IMG/VR virus record: IMGVR_UViG_3300037189_029432
Coordinates: 1 to 33,229 of that record
Source of the DNA: a virus
Length of the DNA stretch: 33,229 nucleotides
Strand: one strand, 5' to 3'
Made by a program: the position numbers and the translations under genes. Positions 24,701-32,406 of the stretch are shown here, piece after piece (positions within the stretch are counted from its first letter, which is position 1; every line of letters begins with the position of its first letter). The notes beneath the pieces are model-generated. The model had not been told where the DNA came from and searched no databases. It saw only the letters and a program-made list of their open reading frames with translations.

Positions 24701-27700
24701 CTGTGATTTGTAAATTGTAAAGAAAAGGTTAAGCTATAAGTTCCAGCATTGGCAAAAGTTACTCTTGACCCGCTAACAACCGATACTCCAGTATTATTTG
24801 GATCAGCAGTATTTAAAGTAATTACTGTTGGTGTATTTGCAGTTGTTGTTTGAGTTGTAGTATCCCAGAACGAACCCCAGTTACCGATTGTACCGCCAGC
24901 ACCCGCTGCACCGCTGTAGCCAGAGTATCCTGAATAACCAGACACACCTTGAACAACAGCCAGAATCAACGTTTCATTATTACTAAAGTTAGTTGTGCCT
25001 TGACCATTAGACGATACTAATGTTACTGGGTAAGTCCAGTAGCTATTAGACGCACCAGGGTTGGTGTTAGTTGGAGTACCAGAAACTTGCCAAACTTGGT
25101 AGTCTGCACTTGAAGTTTGAGCTTGGATGGTAAATTGTTGGCCTTGTTTTAAGGAAGCCAAGAAAATATCAACGTCTAAGCTAGTATCAGTGAGGTGGCT
25201 AACATTAATGGATGTTGCGCTAGTTTGTGTAGCATTATTCCATAACAAGTGACCGTCGGTTGGGTAACCTGTTCTGATTGATGTGTTTGCTTGGTATTGA
25301 AAGAAGTTAGCTGAGTTACCTGGAGTACCGCTGTAACCAGACTGACCGCTGTAACCAGAGAAACCAGATACACCAGATCCGCTGTAACCAGAAATGCCAG
25401 AACCGCTATAGCCAGAGAAGCCAGATAAACCAGAGCCACTGTAACCACTGTAACCCGATTCACCTGAGAAGCCAGATACGCCAGATCCGCTGTAACCAGA
25501 GAAGCCAGAGAAACCGGAAACACCAGAACCGCTATAACCAGAGAAACCTGATAGACCAGAGCCGCTGTAACCAGAGAAGCCAGAAATGCCAGAGTCCCCT
25601 GAGAAGCCAGAAATACCAGAGTCACCAGAGAAGCCAGAAATGCCGGAGTCACCTGAGAAACCAGAGATACCAGACGCGCCAGATGTGCCGCTGTAACCAG
25701 AGAAGCCTGAGTCGCCTTGTGGGCCTACGATTGGACCAGCATTAAACCATGATGTGCCGTTCCATACATACAAGTCACCGTTAGATGAAACAATATATGC
25801 ATCGTTAACTTGGTTACCAATTAATGGCAAATCTGCTGGAGTTGCAACAGTGCCTTTGAGGTTGATTGAAGTACCTTGAGCACCACTGTAACCAGAGAAG
25901 CCTGAGAAGCCAGATGTACCATCAATACCGCTGTAACCAGAGAAGCCAGATGTGCCATCGATACCACTGTAACCAGAGAAGCCAGAGTCACCATTGATAC
26001 CGCTGTAACCAGAGAAGCCTGAGATACCAGATCCGCTGTAACCAGAGAAACCTGAGAAGCCTGAAGTACCGATACCGGAGAAGCCAGAGAAACCGGACAA
26101 ACCAGAGCCGCTGTAACCAGAGAAGCCAGAGTCACCGCTGTAACCAGAGTCACCGTTTTGGCCAGAGAAGCCTGAGTCACCAGAGAAGCCTGAGTCACCA
26201 CTGTAACCAGAGAATCCAGATTCGCCAGAGAAGCCAGAAATACCAGATGCGCCGCTGTAACCAGAGAAGCCTGATGTCCCGCCTATGCCGCTATAACCAG
26301 AGAAGCCTGATAAGCCCGATACGCCAGAGAAGCCAGAAATACCAGAGTCGCCAGAGAAGCCAGAAATGCCAGAATCACCGGAGAAGCCGGAGATACCGCT
26401 GTCACCAGAAATACCAGAGAAGCCTGAGTCACCTGAAACACCGGAGAAGCCAGAAATACCAGAATCACCAGAGAAGCCAGAGATACCAGATCCACTATAA
26501 CCAGAAAAGCCTGAGAAGCCAGAGGTGCCAATGCCAGAGTAACCTGAGAAGCCAGATAGGCCGCTGCCAGAGTAACCAGAGAAGCCACTATAGCCGCTTA
26601 CACCGCTTCCGCTGTAACCAGAGAAGCCAGAGTCGCCAGAGAAGCCTGAGATGCCAGAGTCGCCGGAGAAGCCTGAAATACCAGAGCCGCTGTAACCAGA
26701 AATACCGCTGTCGCCTGAGAAACCAGAGATACCAGAGTCGCCTGAGAAGCCGGAAATACCAGAGTCGCCTGAGAAACCAGAAATACCAGAGTCACCGCTG
26801 TAGCCAGAGAAGCCAGAGTCGCCACTGTAACCTGAGAAGCCTGAATCACCAGAGAAACCAGAAATACCAGAGTCGCCAGAGAAACCAGAAACACCAGAGC
26901 CGCTGTAACCAGAATAGCCAGAGAAGCCTGATGTACCAATACCGGAATAACCAGAGAAGCCTGAGATACCAGAACCACTATAACCTGATTCACCAGAGAA
27001 ACCGGAAATACCAGAACCGCTGTAACCAGAGAAGCCAGAGAAACCGCTTAGGCCAGAGCCACTATAACCTGAGTCTCCGCTGTAACCAGAAATACCAGAG
27101 CCGCTGTAACCAGATTCACCTGAGAAGCCAGATAAACCGGAAGCACCTGAGATACCGGAGAAACCGCTGTAACCAGAGATACCACTGTAGCCAGAGAAGC
27201 CGGAGATACCAGAGTCACCAGAGAAGCCAGAGATACCAGAGTCACCAGAGAAGCCTGAGATACCGCTGTCGCCTGAGAAACCGGAAATACCGCTGTCGCC
27301 CGAGAAGCCAGAAATACCGCTGTCACCTGAGAAGCCGCTGTAACCAGATACACCGGATCCACTGTAGCCAGAGAAACCGGAGAAACCACTGGTACCAATA
27401 CCAGAGTAACCAGAGAAACCAGACAAACCACTTCCAGAATAGCCTGAGAAGCCACTATAACCGCTGTCACCGCTTCCGCTGTAACCGGAGGTACCTGAAT
27501 AGCCAGAAATACCAGAATCGCCTGAGAGGCCGCTATCGCCGCTGTAACCAGAGAAGCCGGAAATGCCAGAATCGCCAGAAAAGCCTGAAAGTCCAGAGTC
27601 GCCAGAGAAACCAGAAATACCAGAGTCGCCACTGTAACCAGAGAAGCCTGAAATACCGCTGTCGCCGGAGAAGCCAGAGTCGCCACTGTAACCAGAGAAG

Positions 27701-30700
27701 CCAGAAGTGCCAGAGAAGCCAGAAATACCAGAATCGCCGGAGAAGCCAGAGATGCCTGAGCCACTATAACCGGATTTACCAGAGAAGCCGGAAATGCCAG
27801 AGCCAGAGAAGCCAGAGAAGCCTGAAATGCCAGAGCCACTGTAACCAGATTCACCACTGTAACCGGAAATACCAGAGCCACTGTAGCCAGAGAAGCCAGA
27901 GAATCCAGAAAGGCCAGAGCCGCTATAACCTGAAGTACCGCTGTAACCAGAAATACCAGATCCGCTGTAACCAGAGATGCCTGAAAATCCACTTAAGCCC
28001 GAGAAGCCTGAAGTGCCAGATTCACCTGAGAAGCCTGAAGTGCCAGATTCACCAGAGAAGCCAGAAATACCGCTGTCGCCAGAAAAGCCAGAAATACCGG
28101 AGTCACCAGAGAAACCAGAAATACCAGAGTCGCCAGAGAAGCCAGAAATGCCGGAATCACCGCTGTAACCTGAGAAACCTGAGATGCCAGAGCCACTGTA
28201 ACCAGAGATACCAGATCCGCTGTAACCAGAGAAACCAGAAAAGCCGGATGTTCCAACACCGGAGAAACCCGAGAATCCAGATAAGCCGCTTCCAGAATAA
28301 CCAGAAATACCGCTGTCGCCAGAGAAGCCAGAAATACCGCTGTCGCCTGAGAAGCCAGAGATACCGCTGTCGCCTGAGAATCCAGAAATGCCGCTGTCGC
28401 CTGAGAAGCCGGAGTCACCAGAGAAGCCGGAGATACCGCTGTCGCCTGAGAAGCCAGAGATGCCAGAGTCACCAGAGAAGCCAGAGATACCGCTGTCGCC
28501 TGAGAAGCCAGAAATACCGCTATCGCCTGAGAAACCAGAAATGCCGCTGTAGCCTGAGAAACCAGAAATACCGCTGTAGCCTGAGAAACCAGAAATGTTG
28601 CCAATTAAATACCAAGTTTGAATACCGGCAGCATATTGCCAAATAGTATTGTTGGTGGTTTGTAAATAGAAATCGCCGTCTTGGATGCCGGGAATGGTAG
28701 ATAACGGATCTGCTGGACCTTGGAACCATTCAGTACCTCTGATACCAGAAAAACCAGAATCACCGCTGTAACCAGAGATACCAGAATCACCGCTGTAGCC
28801 AGAAATACCTGAGTCACCGCTGTAGCCAGAAATACCTGAATCACCAGAGAAACCAGAGATACCGCTGTCGCCGGAGAAACCAGAGATACCGCTGTCGCCA
28901 GAAAAGCCAGATTCACCAGAGAAACCAGAAATACCGCTGTCGCCAGAGAAGCCAGAGATACCAGAGTCGCCGCTAAATCCAGATTCACCAGAGAAGCCAG
29001 AGATACCAGAGTCGCCTGAGAAGCCAGAGATACCGCTATCGCCTGAGAAGCCAGAGATACCAGATTCACCAGAGAAGCCAGAGATACCGCTGTCGCCAGA
29101 GAAGCCAGAGATACCGGAATCGCCTGAGAAGCCAGAGATGCCGCTGTCACCAGAGAAGCCAGAGATACCGCTGTCACCAGAAAAGCCAGAGATACCAGAG
29201 TCGCCGCTAAATCCAGATTCACCAGAGAAGCCAGAAATACCGCTGTCGCCAGAGAAGCCAGAGATACCGCTGTCGCCTGAGAAGCCAGAGTCACCAGAGA
29301 AGCCAGAGATACCACTGTCGCCTGAGAAGCCAGAGATACCAGAGTCGCCTGAGAAACCGGAAATACCGCTGTCGCCAGAGAAGCCAGAAATGCCAGAGTC
29401 GCCACTGTAACCAGAAATGCCGCTGTCGCCAGAGAAACCAGAAATACCGGAATCACCGCTATAACCAGAGAAGCCCGAGTCACCAGAGATACCTGATCCG
29501 CTGTAACCAGAAATACCTGAATCACCGCTATAACCAGAAAAGCCAGAGTCACCAGAAAAACCAGAAATGCCGCTGTCGCCGCTAAATCCAGAAATACCAC
29601 TGTCGCCTGAGAAACCAGAATCACCAGAGAAACCAGAATCGCCGGAGAAACCAGAGATACCGGAATCGCCGCTGTAACCTGAGATACCAGAGTCGCCTGA
29701 GAAACCGGAAAGGCCAGAGTCACCAGAGAAACCAGAGATACCAGAATCGCCAGAGAAACCTGAGAGGCCAGAGTCGCCAGAAAAACCAGAAATGCCGCTG
29801 TCGCCTGAGAAGCCAGAAATACCGCTGTCGCCTGAAGCGCCGGATTCACCTGAGAATCCAGAAATGCCGCTGTCGCCCGAGAAGCCTGAAAGGCCTGAGT
29901 CACCAGAGAAACCTGAAACGCCGCTAAATCCTGATGCGCCTTTTTCGCCGGTTAGTTGGGTAGTCCAAGAACCGGAAGTGATGTAAACAGGTGTGCCGCC
30001 GTCACCAAGTATGTCAGCGGAAAGAGGAAAGCCAGATCCAATATCAATTCCGATAGCAGTAATTCGGCCATAGTAGTAATAATTAGATCCGGCTGATCCG
30101 TCTACTAAAAGAATAAAGTTACCAATTGCAAACGCACCAAAACCTGGAGGAGTTGCAATAGTCCAAGTTACGTTTGTACCAATTAATGAACCATCTGTTG
30201 GCCAAACATCACCACCATATAGCGGAATAAATCCTTGTCCGCTGTAACCAGATTGTCCGCTGTAACCAGAAGCACCAGATTCGCCAGAGAAACCAGATGT
30301 GCCAGATTCGCCGCTAAAACCAGAAATGCCACTGTCGCCGGAGAAACCAGAGATGCCAGAATCACCGCTGTAACCAGATGCGCCAGATTCGCCGCTAAAA
30401 CCAGAAATGCCGCTGTCGCCGGAGAAACCGGAGATGCCAGAATCACCGCTGTAGCCTGAAAGGCCAGAGTCACCACTGTAACCAGAAAGGCCAGAGTCGC
30501 CTGAGAAACCTGAAACACCGGATTCTCCGCTGTAACCGGAGAAACCTGAAATTGATTCACCACTAAAACCAGAATAACCAGAATCGCCTTGTGGTCCTAC
30601 GATTGGGCCAACGTTATCCCATTGTGTTCCTGTCCAAACGTACAGATCGCCGTTTGACAAAACAATGTAACCATCACCGGGAGTATTGCCGGTTGGTGGC

Positions 30701-31446
30701 AGGTCTGCCGGAGTAGCAACAGAACCTTTGATAACAATACTTGTACCTTGCTGACCGCTTTCGCCTGAGAAACCAGAATAACCAGAAAAACCTGAAGAAC
30801 CATCATTACCGCTGTAACCAGAAAGACCAGAATTACCACTGTAACCTGAAAAACCTGAAGATCCTGTGCCGCTGTAACCACTAAAACCAGAGATACCACT
30901 GCCGCTAAAACCAGATTGACCAATAGAACCGGATTGACCACTAAAACCAGATTGACCGCTAAAACCAGATTGACCACTAAAACCAGAAGTGCCTATGCCG
31001 CTGTAGCCGCTGTAACCAGAGATGCCGCTACCGCTGTAACCAGAGATACCGCTACCGCTGTAACCAGACTGACCACTAAAACCAGATTGACCGCTGTAAC
31101 CAGAAATACCGCTATAACCAGATTGACCATCGTTACCAGTAACTTTACCAGCATCAAGCAAATTACCGTTTGTTTCAACAAAAATTAAATGGCCGTTGCC
31201 ATCAATATATGCATCTGTAAATCCGGGGATTGGGCCGATTGTTGAATTTGAACCGTCGCTATAATAAAAAATAATATAATAGTCAGGCGTCATTGCAACG
31301 CTGGTAATTAATTTACCAGGCGAGACGGCATTAGCGATCTGAGAAACAGATACTTGTTTGGTGATACCACTTTGTACTACTACCGTTATTTCATTACCGG
31401 TAAGGTTTGTAGCAACGGGTAGTTGTGTTATTGATCTATCGGCCAT
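21760..31446 (-). CDS. Giant collagen-like tail fibre (3228 residues) with S74 intramolecular chaperone
   Basis: The N-terminal 105 residues (starting MADRSITQLPVATNLTGNEI) are a tail-attachment-like domain. Then about 6.7 kb encodes Gly-X-Ser triplets, chiefly GFS-GDS-GIS, in seven blocks separated by folded islands (nucleotides 30589-30760, 29937-30240, 28590-28745, 25711-25885, 24947-25325, 24421-24912, 22885-23118). The island at 24421-24912 looks like a C1q/TNF-type beta-sandwich. The C-terminal 101 residues are a peptidase S74 chaperone, with S3130 and K3135 in AYSDERVKKN as the self-cleavage pair and a terminal coiled coil (VELAKIVEELRAKVTELQAE). S74 domains trimerise and then cut themselves off fibres, so the mature fibre should be a trimer ending near residue 3129. 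The gene starts 3 nt after the IPT/TIG gene. Confidence 0.9.
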   Translation of the reverse strand: MADRSITQLPVATNLTGNEITVVVQSGITKQVSVSQIANAVSPGKLITSVAMTPDYYIIFYYSDGSNSTIGPIPGFTDAYIDGNGHLIFVETNGNLLDAGKVTGNDGQSGYSGISGYSGQSGFSGQSGYSGSGISGYSGSGISGYSGYSGIGTSGFSGQSGFSGQSGFSGQSGSIGQSGFSGSGISGFSGYSGTGSSGFSGYSGNSGLSGYSGNDGSSGFSGYSGFSGESGQQGTSIVIKGSVATPADLPPTGNTPGDGYIVLSNGDLYVWTGTQWDNVGPIVGPQGDSGYSGFSGESISGFSGYSGESGVSGFSGDSGLSGYSGDSGLSGYSGDSGISGFSGDSGISGFSGESGASGYSGDSGISGFSGDSGISGFSGESGTSGFSGESGASGYSGQSGYSGQGFIPLYGGDVWPTDGSLIGTNVTWTIATPPGFGAFAIGNFILLVDGSAGSNYYYYGRITAIGIDIGSGFPLSADILGDGGTPVYITSGSWTTQLTGEKGASGFSGVSGFSGDSGLSGFSGDSGISGFSGESGASGDSGISGFSGDSGISGFSGDSGLSGFSGDSGISGFSGDSGLSGFSGDSGISGYSGDSGISGFSGDSGFSGDSGFSGDSGISGFSGDSGISGFSGDSGFSGYSGDSGISGYSGSGISGDSGFSGYSGDSGISGFSGDSGISGYSGDSGISGFSGDSGISGFSGDSGISGFSGDSGISGFSGDSGFSGDSGISGFSGDSGISGFSGESGFSGDSGISGFSGDSGISGFSGDSGISGFSGDSGISGFSGDSGISGFSGESGISGFSGDSGISGFSGDSGISGFSGESGFSGDSGISGFSGDSGISGFSGESGFSGDSGISGFSGDSGISGFSGDSGISGYSGDSGISGYSGDSGISGYSGDSGFSGIRGTEWFQGPADPLSTIPGIQDGDFYLQTTNNTIWQYAAGIQTWYLIGNISGFSGYSGISGFSGYSGISGFSGDSGISGFSGDSGISGFSGDSGISGFSGDSGISGFSGDSGFSGDSGISGFSGDSGISGFSGDSGISGFSGDSGISGYSGSGLSGFSGFSGVGTSGFSGFSGYSGSGISGYSGSGISGFSGYSGDSGISGFSGDSGISGFSGDSGISGFSGDSGISGFSGESGTSGFSGESGTSGFSGLSGFSGISGYSGSGISGYSGTSGYSGSGLSGFSGFSGYSGSGISGYSGESGYSGSGISGFSGFSGSGISGFSGKSGYSGSGISGFSGDSGISGFSGTSGFSGYSGDSGFSGDSGISGFSGYSGDSGISGFSGDSGLSGFSGDSGISGFSGYSGDSGLSGDSGISGYSGTSGYSGSGDSGYSGFSGYSGSGLSGFSGYSGIGTSGFSGFSGYSGSGVSGYSGFSGDSGISGFSGDSGISGFSGDSGISGFSGDSGISGFSGDSGISGFSGYSGISGYSGFSGISGASGLSGFSGESGYSGSGISGYSGDSGYSGSGLSGFSGFSGYSGSGISGFSGESGYSGSGISGFSGYSGIGTSGFSGYSGYSGSGVSGFSGDSGISGFSGDSGFSGYSGDSGFSGYSGDSGISGFSGDSGISGFSGDSGISGFSGDSGISGYSGSGISGFSGDSGISGFSGDSGFSGYSGSGVSGYSGFSGYSGSGLSGFSGYSGIGTSGFSGFSGYSGSGISGFSGDSGISGFSGVSGDSGFSGISGDSGISGFSGDSGISGFSGDSGISGFSGVSGLSGFSGYSGIGGTSGFSGYSGASGISGFSGESGFSGYSGDSGFSGDSGFSGQNGDSGYSGDSGFSGYSGSGLSGFSGFSGIGTSGFSGFSGYSGSGISGFSGYSGINGDSGFSGYSGIDGTSGFSGYSGIDGTSGFSGFSGYSGAQGTSINLKGTVATPADLPLIGNQVNDAYIVSSNGDLYVWNGTSWFNAGPIVGPQGDSGFSGYSGTSGASGISGFSGDSGISGFSGDSGISGFSGDSGISGFSGYSGSGLSGFSGYSGSGVSGFSGFSGYSGSGVSGFSGESGYSGYSGSGLSGFSGYSGSGISGYSGSGVSGFSGYSGQSGYSGTPGNSANFFQYQANTSIRTGYPTDGHLLWNNATQTSATSINVSHLTDTSLDVDIFLASLKQGQQFTIQAQTSSADYQVWQVSGTPTNTNPGASNSYWTYPVTLVSSNGQGTTNFSNNETLILAVVQGVSGYSGYSGYSGAAGAGGTIGNWGSFWDTTTQTTTANTPTVITLNTADPNNTGVSVVSGSRVTFANAGTYSLTFSLQFTNHSTALGSTQVWLKKNGTNIPDSNTHYDVPDKQGSAYSSNVLTVNFAFNVNANDYVELYWDTANTSVYLETIAGNGTYPETPSVIFTATQVMYTQSGYSGASGFSGISGYSGANGTSGFSGYSGYSGSGVSGFSGISGLSGYSGSGLSGFSGYSGSGVSGFSGYSGYSGSGISGYSGISGYSGSGISGYSGYSGASGISGFSGDSGTSGFSGDSGISGFSGDSGFSGDSGISGFSGISGFSGASGISGFSGASGISGFSGTSGISGFSGDSGISGFSGYSGSGVSGFSGYSGSGISGFSGYSGYSGSGISGFSGASGYSGIGTSGFSGYSGYSGVNGTSGFSGASGISGFSGTSGFSGDSGISGFSGDSGISGFSGASGISGFSGASGISGFSGASGISGYSGTSGASGISGFSGASGISGFSGISGISGYSGSGISGFSGYSGSGVSGFSGYSGYSGSGDSGYSGYSGYSGIGTSGFSGISGYSGISGYSGTNGASGISGFSGASGISGYSGSGISGFSGASGISGYSGSPALATYVRTSFTATGGQTTFNVTYTVGYVQVYLNGVLLNATDYTATNGTTVVLTSAASAGDIVETVAYAVVAVASGTSGYSGLSGYSGSGVSGYSGYSGSGVSGFSGTSGYSGLGLSGYSGTSGYSGIGTSGFSGISGYSGSGLSGFSGFSGYSGSGLSGYSGTSGYSGIGTSGFSGFSGIGTSGYSGISGYSGTNGSNGTSGFSGISGYSGATGGTGGTGTSGFSGYSGTPGSSILGTANTWTNTNTFNNTITGSITGNAGTATTATNQSGGTVSASTGTFTGSITVSSGNVSNNGIILADDGDIVDPNTGYCAMRFSSGVQIYSGNRTGSAVITLASSGAITASNNITAYSDERVKKNWRSVQENFVSKLAKVKSGIYDRTDIEATQAGVSAQSLQEVLSETVVENEEGTLSINYGAAAMVSAVELAKIVEELRAKVTELQAEIEKLKK
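22430..22884 (-). repeat. GXS repeat block, C-terminal-most
   Basis: Gly-X-Ser triplets of the [19 protein letters not shown] type, with fewer Asp and more Thr than the central blocks. It ends at the segment leading into the S74 region. Confidence 0.85.
23119..24420 (-). repeat. GXS repeat block with GASGIS units
   Basis: Tandem triplets in which [11 protein letters not shown] and [13 protein letters not shown] units dominate, with Asp replaced by Ala in many places. This gives the block its own sub-family compared with the Asp-rich central blocks. Confidence 0.85.
25326..25710 (-). repeat. GXS repeat block between two islands
   Basis: Short block mixing GDS-GIS-GFS units (upstream part) with [13 protein letters not shown] units. 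It separates the duplicated PADLP island from the QYQANTS island. Confidence 0.8.
25886..28589 (-). repeat. Largest GXS repeat block (about 2.7 kb)
   Basis: Tandem 27-bp units encoding GFS-GDS-GIS, with interspersed GYS-GSG units and a few ESG, TSG and KSG variants. The frame is intact through roughly 900 codons. The repeat also keeps long frames open on the opposite strand. Confidence 0.9.
28746..29936 (-). repeat. Most uniform 27-bp minisatellite (GFS-GDS-GIS)
   Basis: About 1.2 kb of near-identical 9-residue units SGFSGDSGI. Variation is mostly synonymous, in the Gly, Ser and Ile codons. Longer higher-order units are also visible, such as repeated blocks ending SGFSGESGFSGDSG. Confidence 0.9.
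30241..31120 (-). repeat. N-terminal GXS repeats, interrupted by one island
   Basis: Two blocks (about 30761-31120 and 30241-30588) of [21 protein letters not shown] and later [11 protein letters not shown] units, split by the PADLP-type island. The first block uses Gln at X, unlike the Asp-rich central blocks. Confidence 0.85.
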
Positions 31447-31449
31447 ATT

Positions 31450-32088
31450 TTAAGTATACGTAAATTCGCCATAAAGGGTAGCTGTGCCAAATGGTGCTAT
31501 TACCTCAACGTTCACTATGCCCGTGATAGCATATGCTGGTGTCGTTGCAGATATTTGAATTGGGCTAATGATTGTAAATGGTGCAGATGTGCCACCAAAT
31601 TTAACGTCTGTTACAACGTCTAAGTGTGTGCCAGTAATCAATACCGGCGTACCACCTGTTTTACTTCCTGTTTTAGGTGTAATACCACTAAGTGTGGGAT
31701 ACAACCCTGCTATATTTTTACCAGGACCGCTACCTAAACTAATGTCCCCAGGAGCGCCAGCGAATGTGGCTCTGTATGGAGACTGGGTAATGAAGAAACT
31801 GTCGTATTGCGAAGTTTCATTAGGTGCACCGTTGGTTACTAATTGATTTCCACCAATTGGACCAATAGCGACTGATACATCAGGTCTTGGAAAACGTAAC
31901 GCAATGTTTTCTGTTTGAATTGCTGGCAAACGCCATGGATCAAAATTATCTTTGTCTTCCTTGCAAACTCTCATGCCGGGAAAATTTGGATCCGGCATGA
32001 GGTCGACATAAGGAAACTTTCTGTTGCATCTATCACAGATTGCTACAGAAAGTACACTGTTACCCCGGGTATCGAGGTAAACAGGCAT
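31450..32088 (-). CDS. Virion protein with zinc-ribbon-like N-terminus and IPT/TIG domain
   Basis: 212 residues. Residues 18-50 (ICDRCNRKF, then MRVCKEDKDNFDPWR) resemble a small zinc ribbon found at the start of phage structural proteins; three Cys are present (C18, C21, C42), and the usual fourth is replaced, apparently by D45. Residues about 132-212 form an IPT/TIG immunoglobulin-like domain (SGITPKTGSKTGGTPVLITG, VKFGGTSAPF, GIVNVEVIAPFG). Ig-like domains often decorate phage heads or tails. It overlaps the upstream gene by TAATG and precedes the giant fibre by 3 nt, so it may help dock that fibre (inference). Confidence 0.75.
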   Translation of the reverse strand: MPVYLDTRGNSVLSVAICDRCNRKFPYVDLMPDPNFPGMRVCKEDKDNFDPWRLPAIQTENIALRFPRPDVSVAIGPIGGNQLVTNGAPNETSQYDSFFITQSPYRATFAGAPGDISLGSGPGKNIAGLYPTLSGITPKTGSKTGGTPVLITGTHLDVVTDVKFGGTSAPFTIISPIQISATTPAYAITGIVNVEVIAPFGTATLYGEFTYT

Positions 32089-32393
32089 TACTTAATACCA
32101 GATTGGATTACTGTTAAAGTATCACCAGCTGTGGCACCTTGCAATCGAATAGCACGATATGGCTGTGCTAAAAATGTTGCGGTATTTGGTGCAGCAGTTG
32201 GTGCGGTAATCCAAACAAAAGTAGCTGTTACAAAATCACTATTTACAACTGGGTAAGGGTCAGTTGCAGTTACCTGCACTGTTCCTGAACCAGTTTTTGA
32301 ATAGGTGACTTGAAACGGTGCAATGTATTGATCAAGTACAACGGGAGTAGATACTGTCTCTCCCGCGGGTACTGTTACAGTTACTTGACGCAT
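32088..32393 (-). CDS. Small beta-rich virion protein
   Basis: 101 residues, almost all short strands: VTVTVPAGETVSTPVVLDQY, PFQVTYSKTGSGTVQVTATD and QPYRAIRLQGATAGDTLTVI. This pattern of a small beta-sandwich is common in proteins located just after phage capsid genes. No catalytic residues. GAGG precedes the ATG. Function unknown, structural role likely from position. Confidence 0.65.
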   Translation of the reverse strand: MRQVTVTVPAGETVSTPVVLDQYIAPFQVTYSKTGSGTVQVTATDPYPVVNSDFVTATFVWITAPTAAPNTATFLAQPYRAIRLQGATAGDTLTVIQSGIK

Positions 32394-32406
32394 TATTGGC
32401 CTCTAA

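Noticed and set aside
26247-28646. Long plus-strand open frame (about 800 codons, Arg/Gln/Ser-rich) opposite the fibre repeats
   Set aside because: It is a by-product of the 27-bp repeat, which lacks stop codons in several frames. The composition is absurdly repetitive and no ribosome site or operon context exists on the plus strand.
27977-29410. Plus-strand frames giving Pro-Glu-Lys/PEKPEIP repeats resembling proline-rich surface proteins
   Set aside because: Antisense reading of GFSGDSGIS codons; no start signals, and all other genes are on the minus strand.
27048-29903. Minus-strand alternative frames encoding Ala/Val/Leu/Ser-rich repeats within the fibre
   Set aside because: Frame-shifted readings of the same repeat. 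They look like membrane proteins only because the GXS codons read in another frame give Leu/Val/Ala.
22430-31120. CRISPR array or regular spaced repeats
   Set aside because: The regular repeats are contiguous in-frame coding triplets with no unique spacers, no leader and no cas genes.
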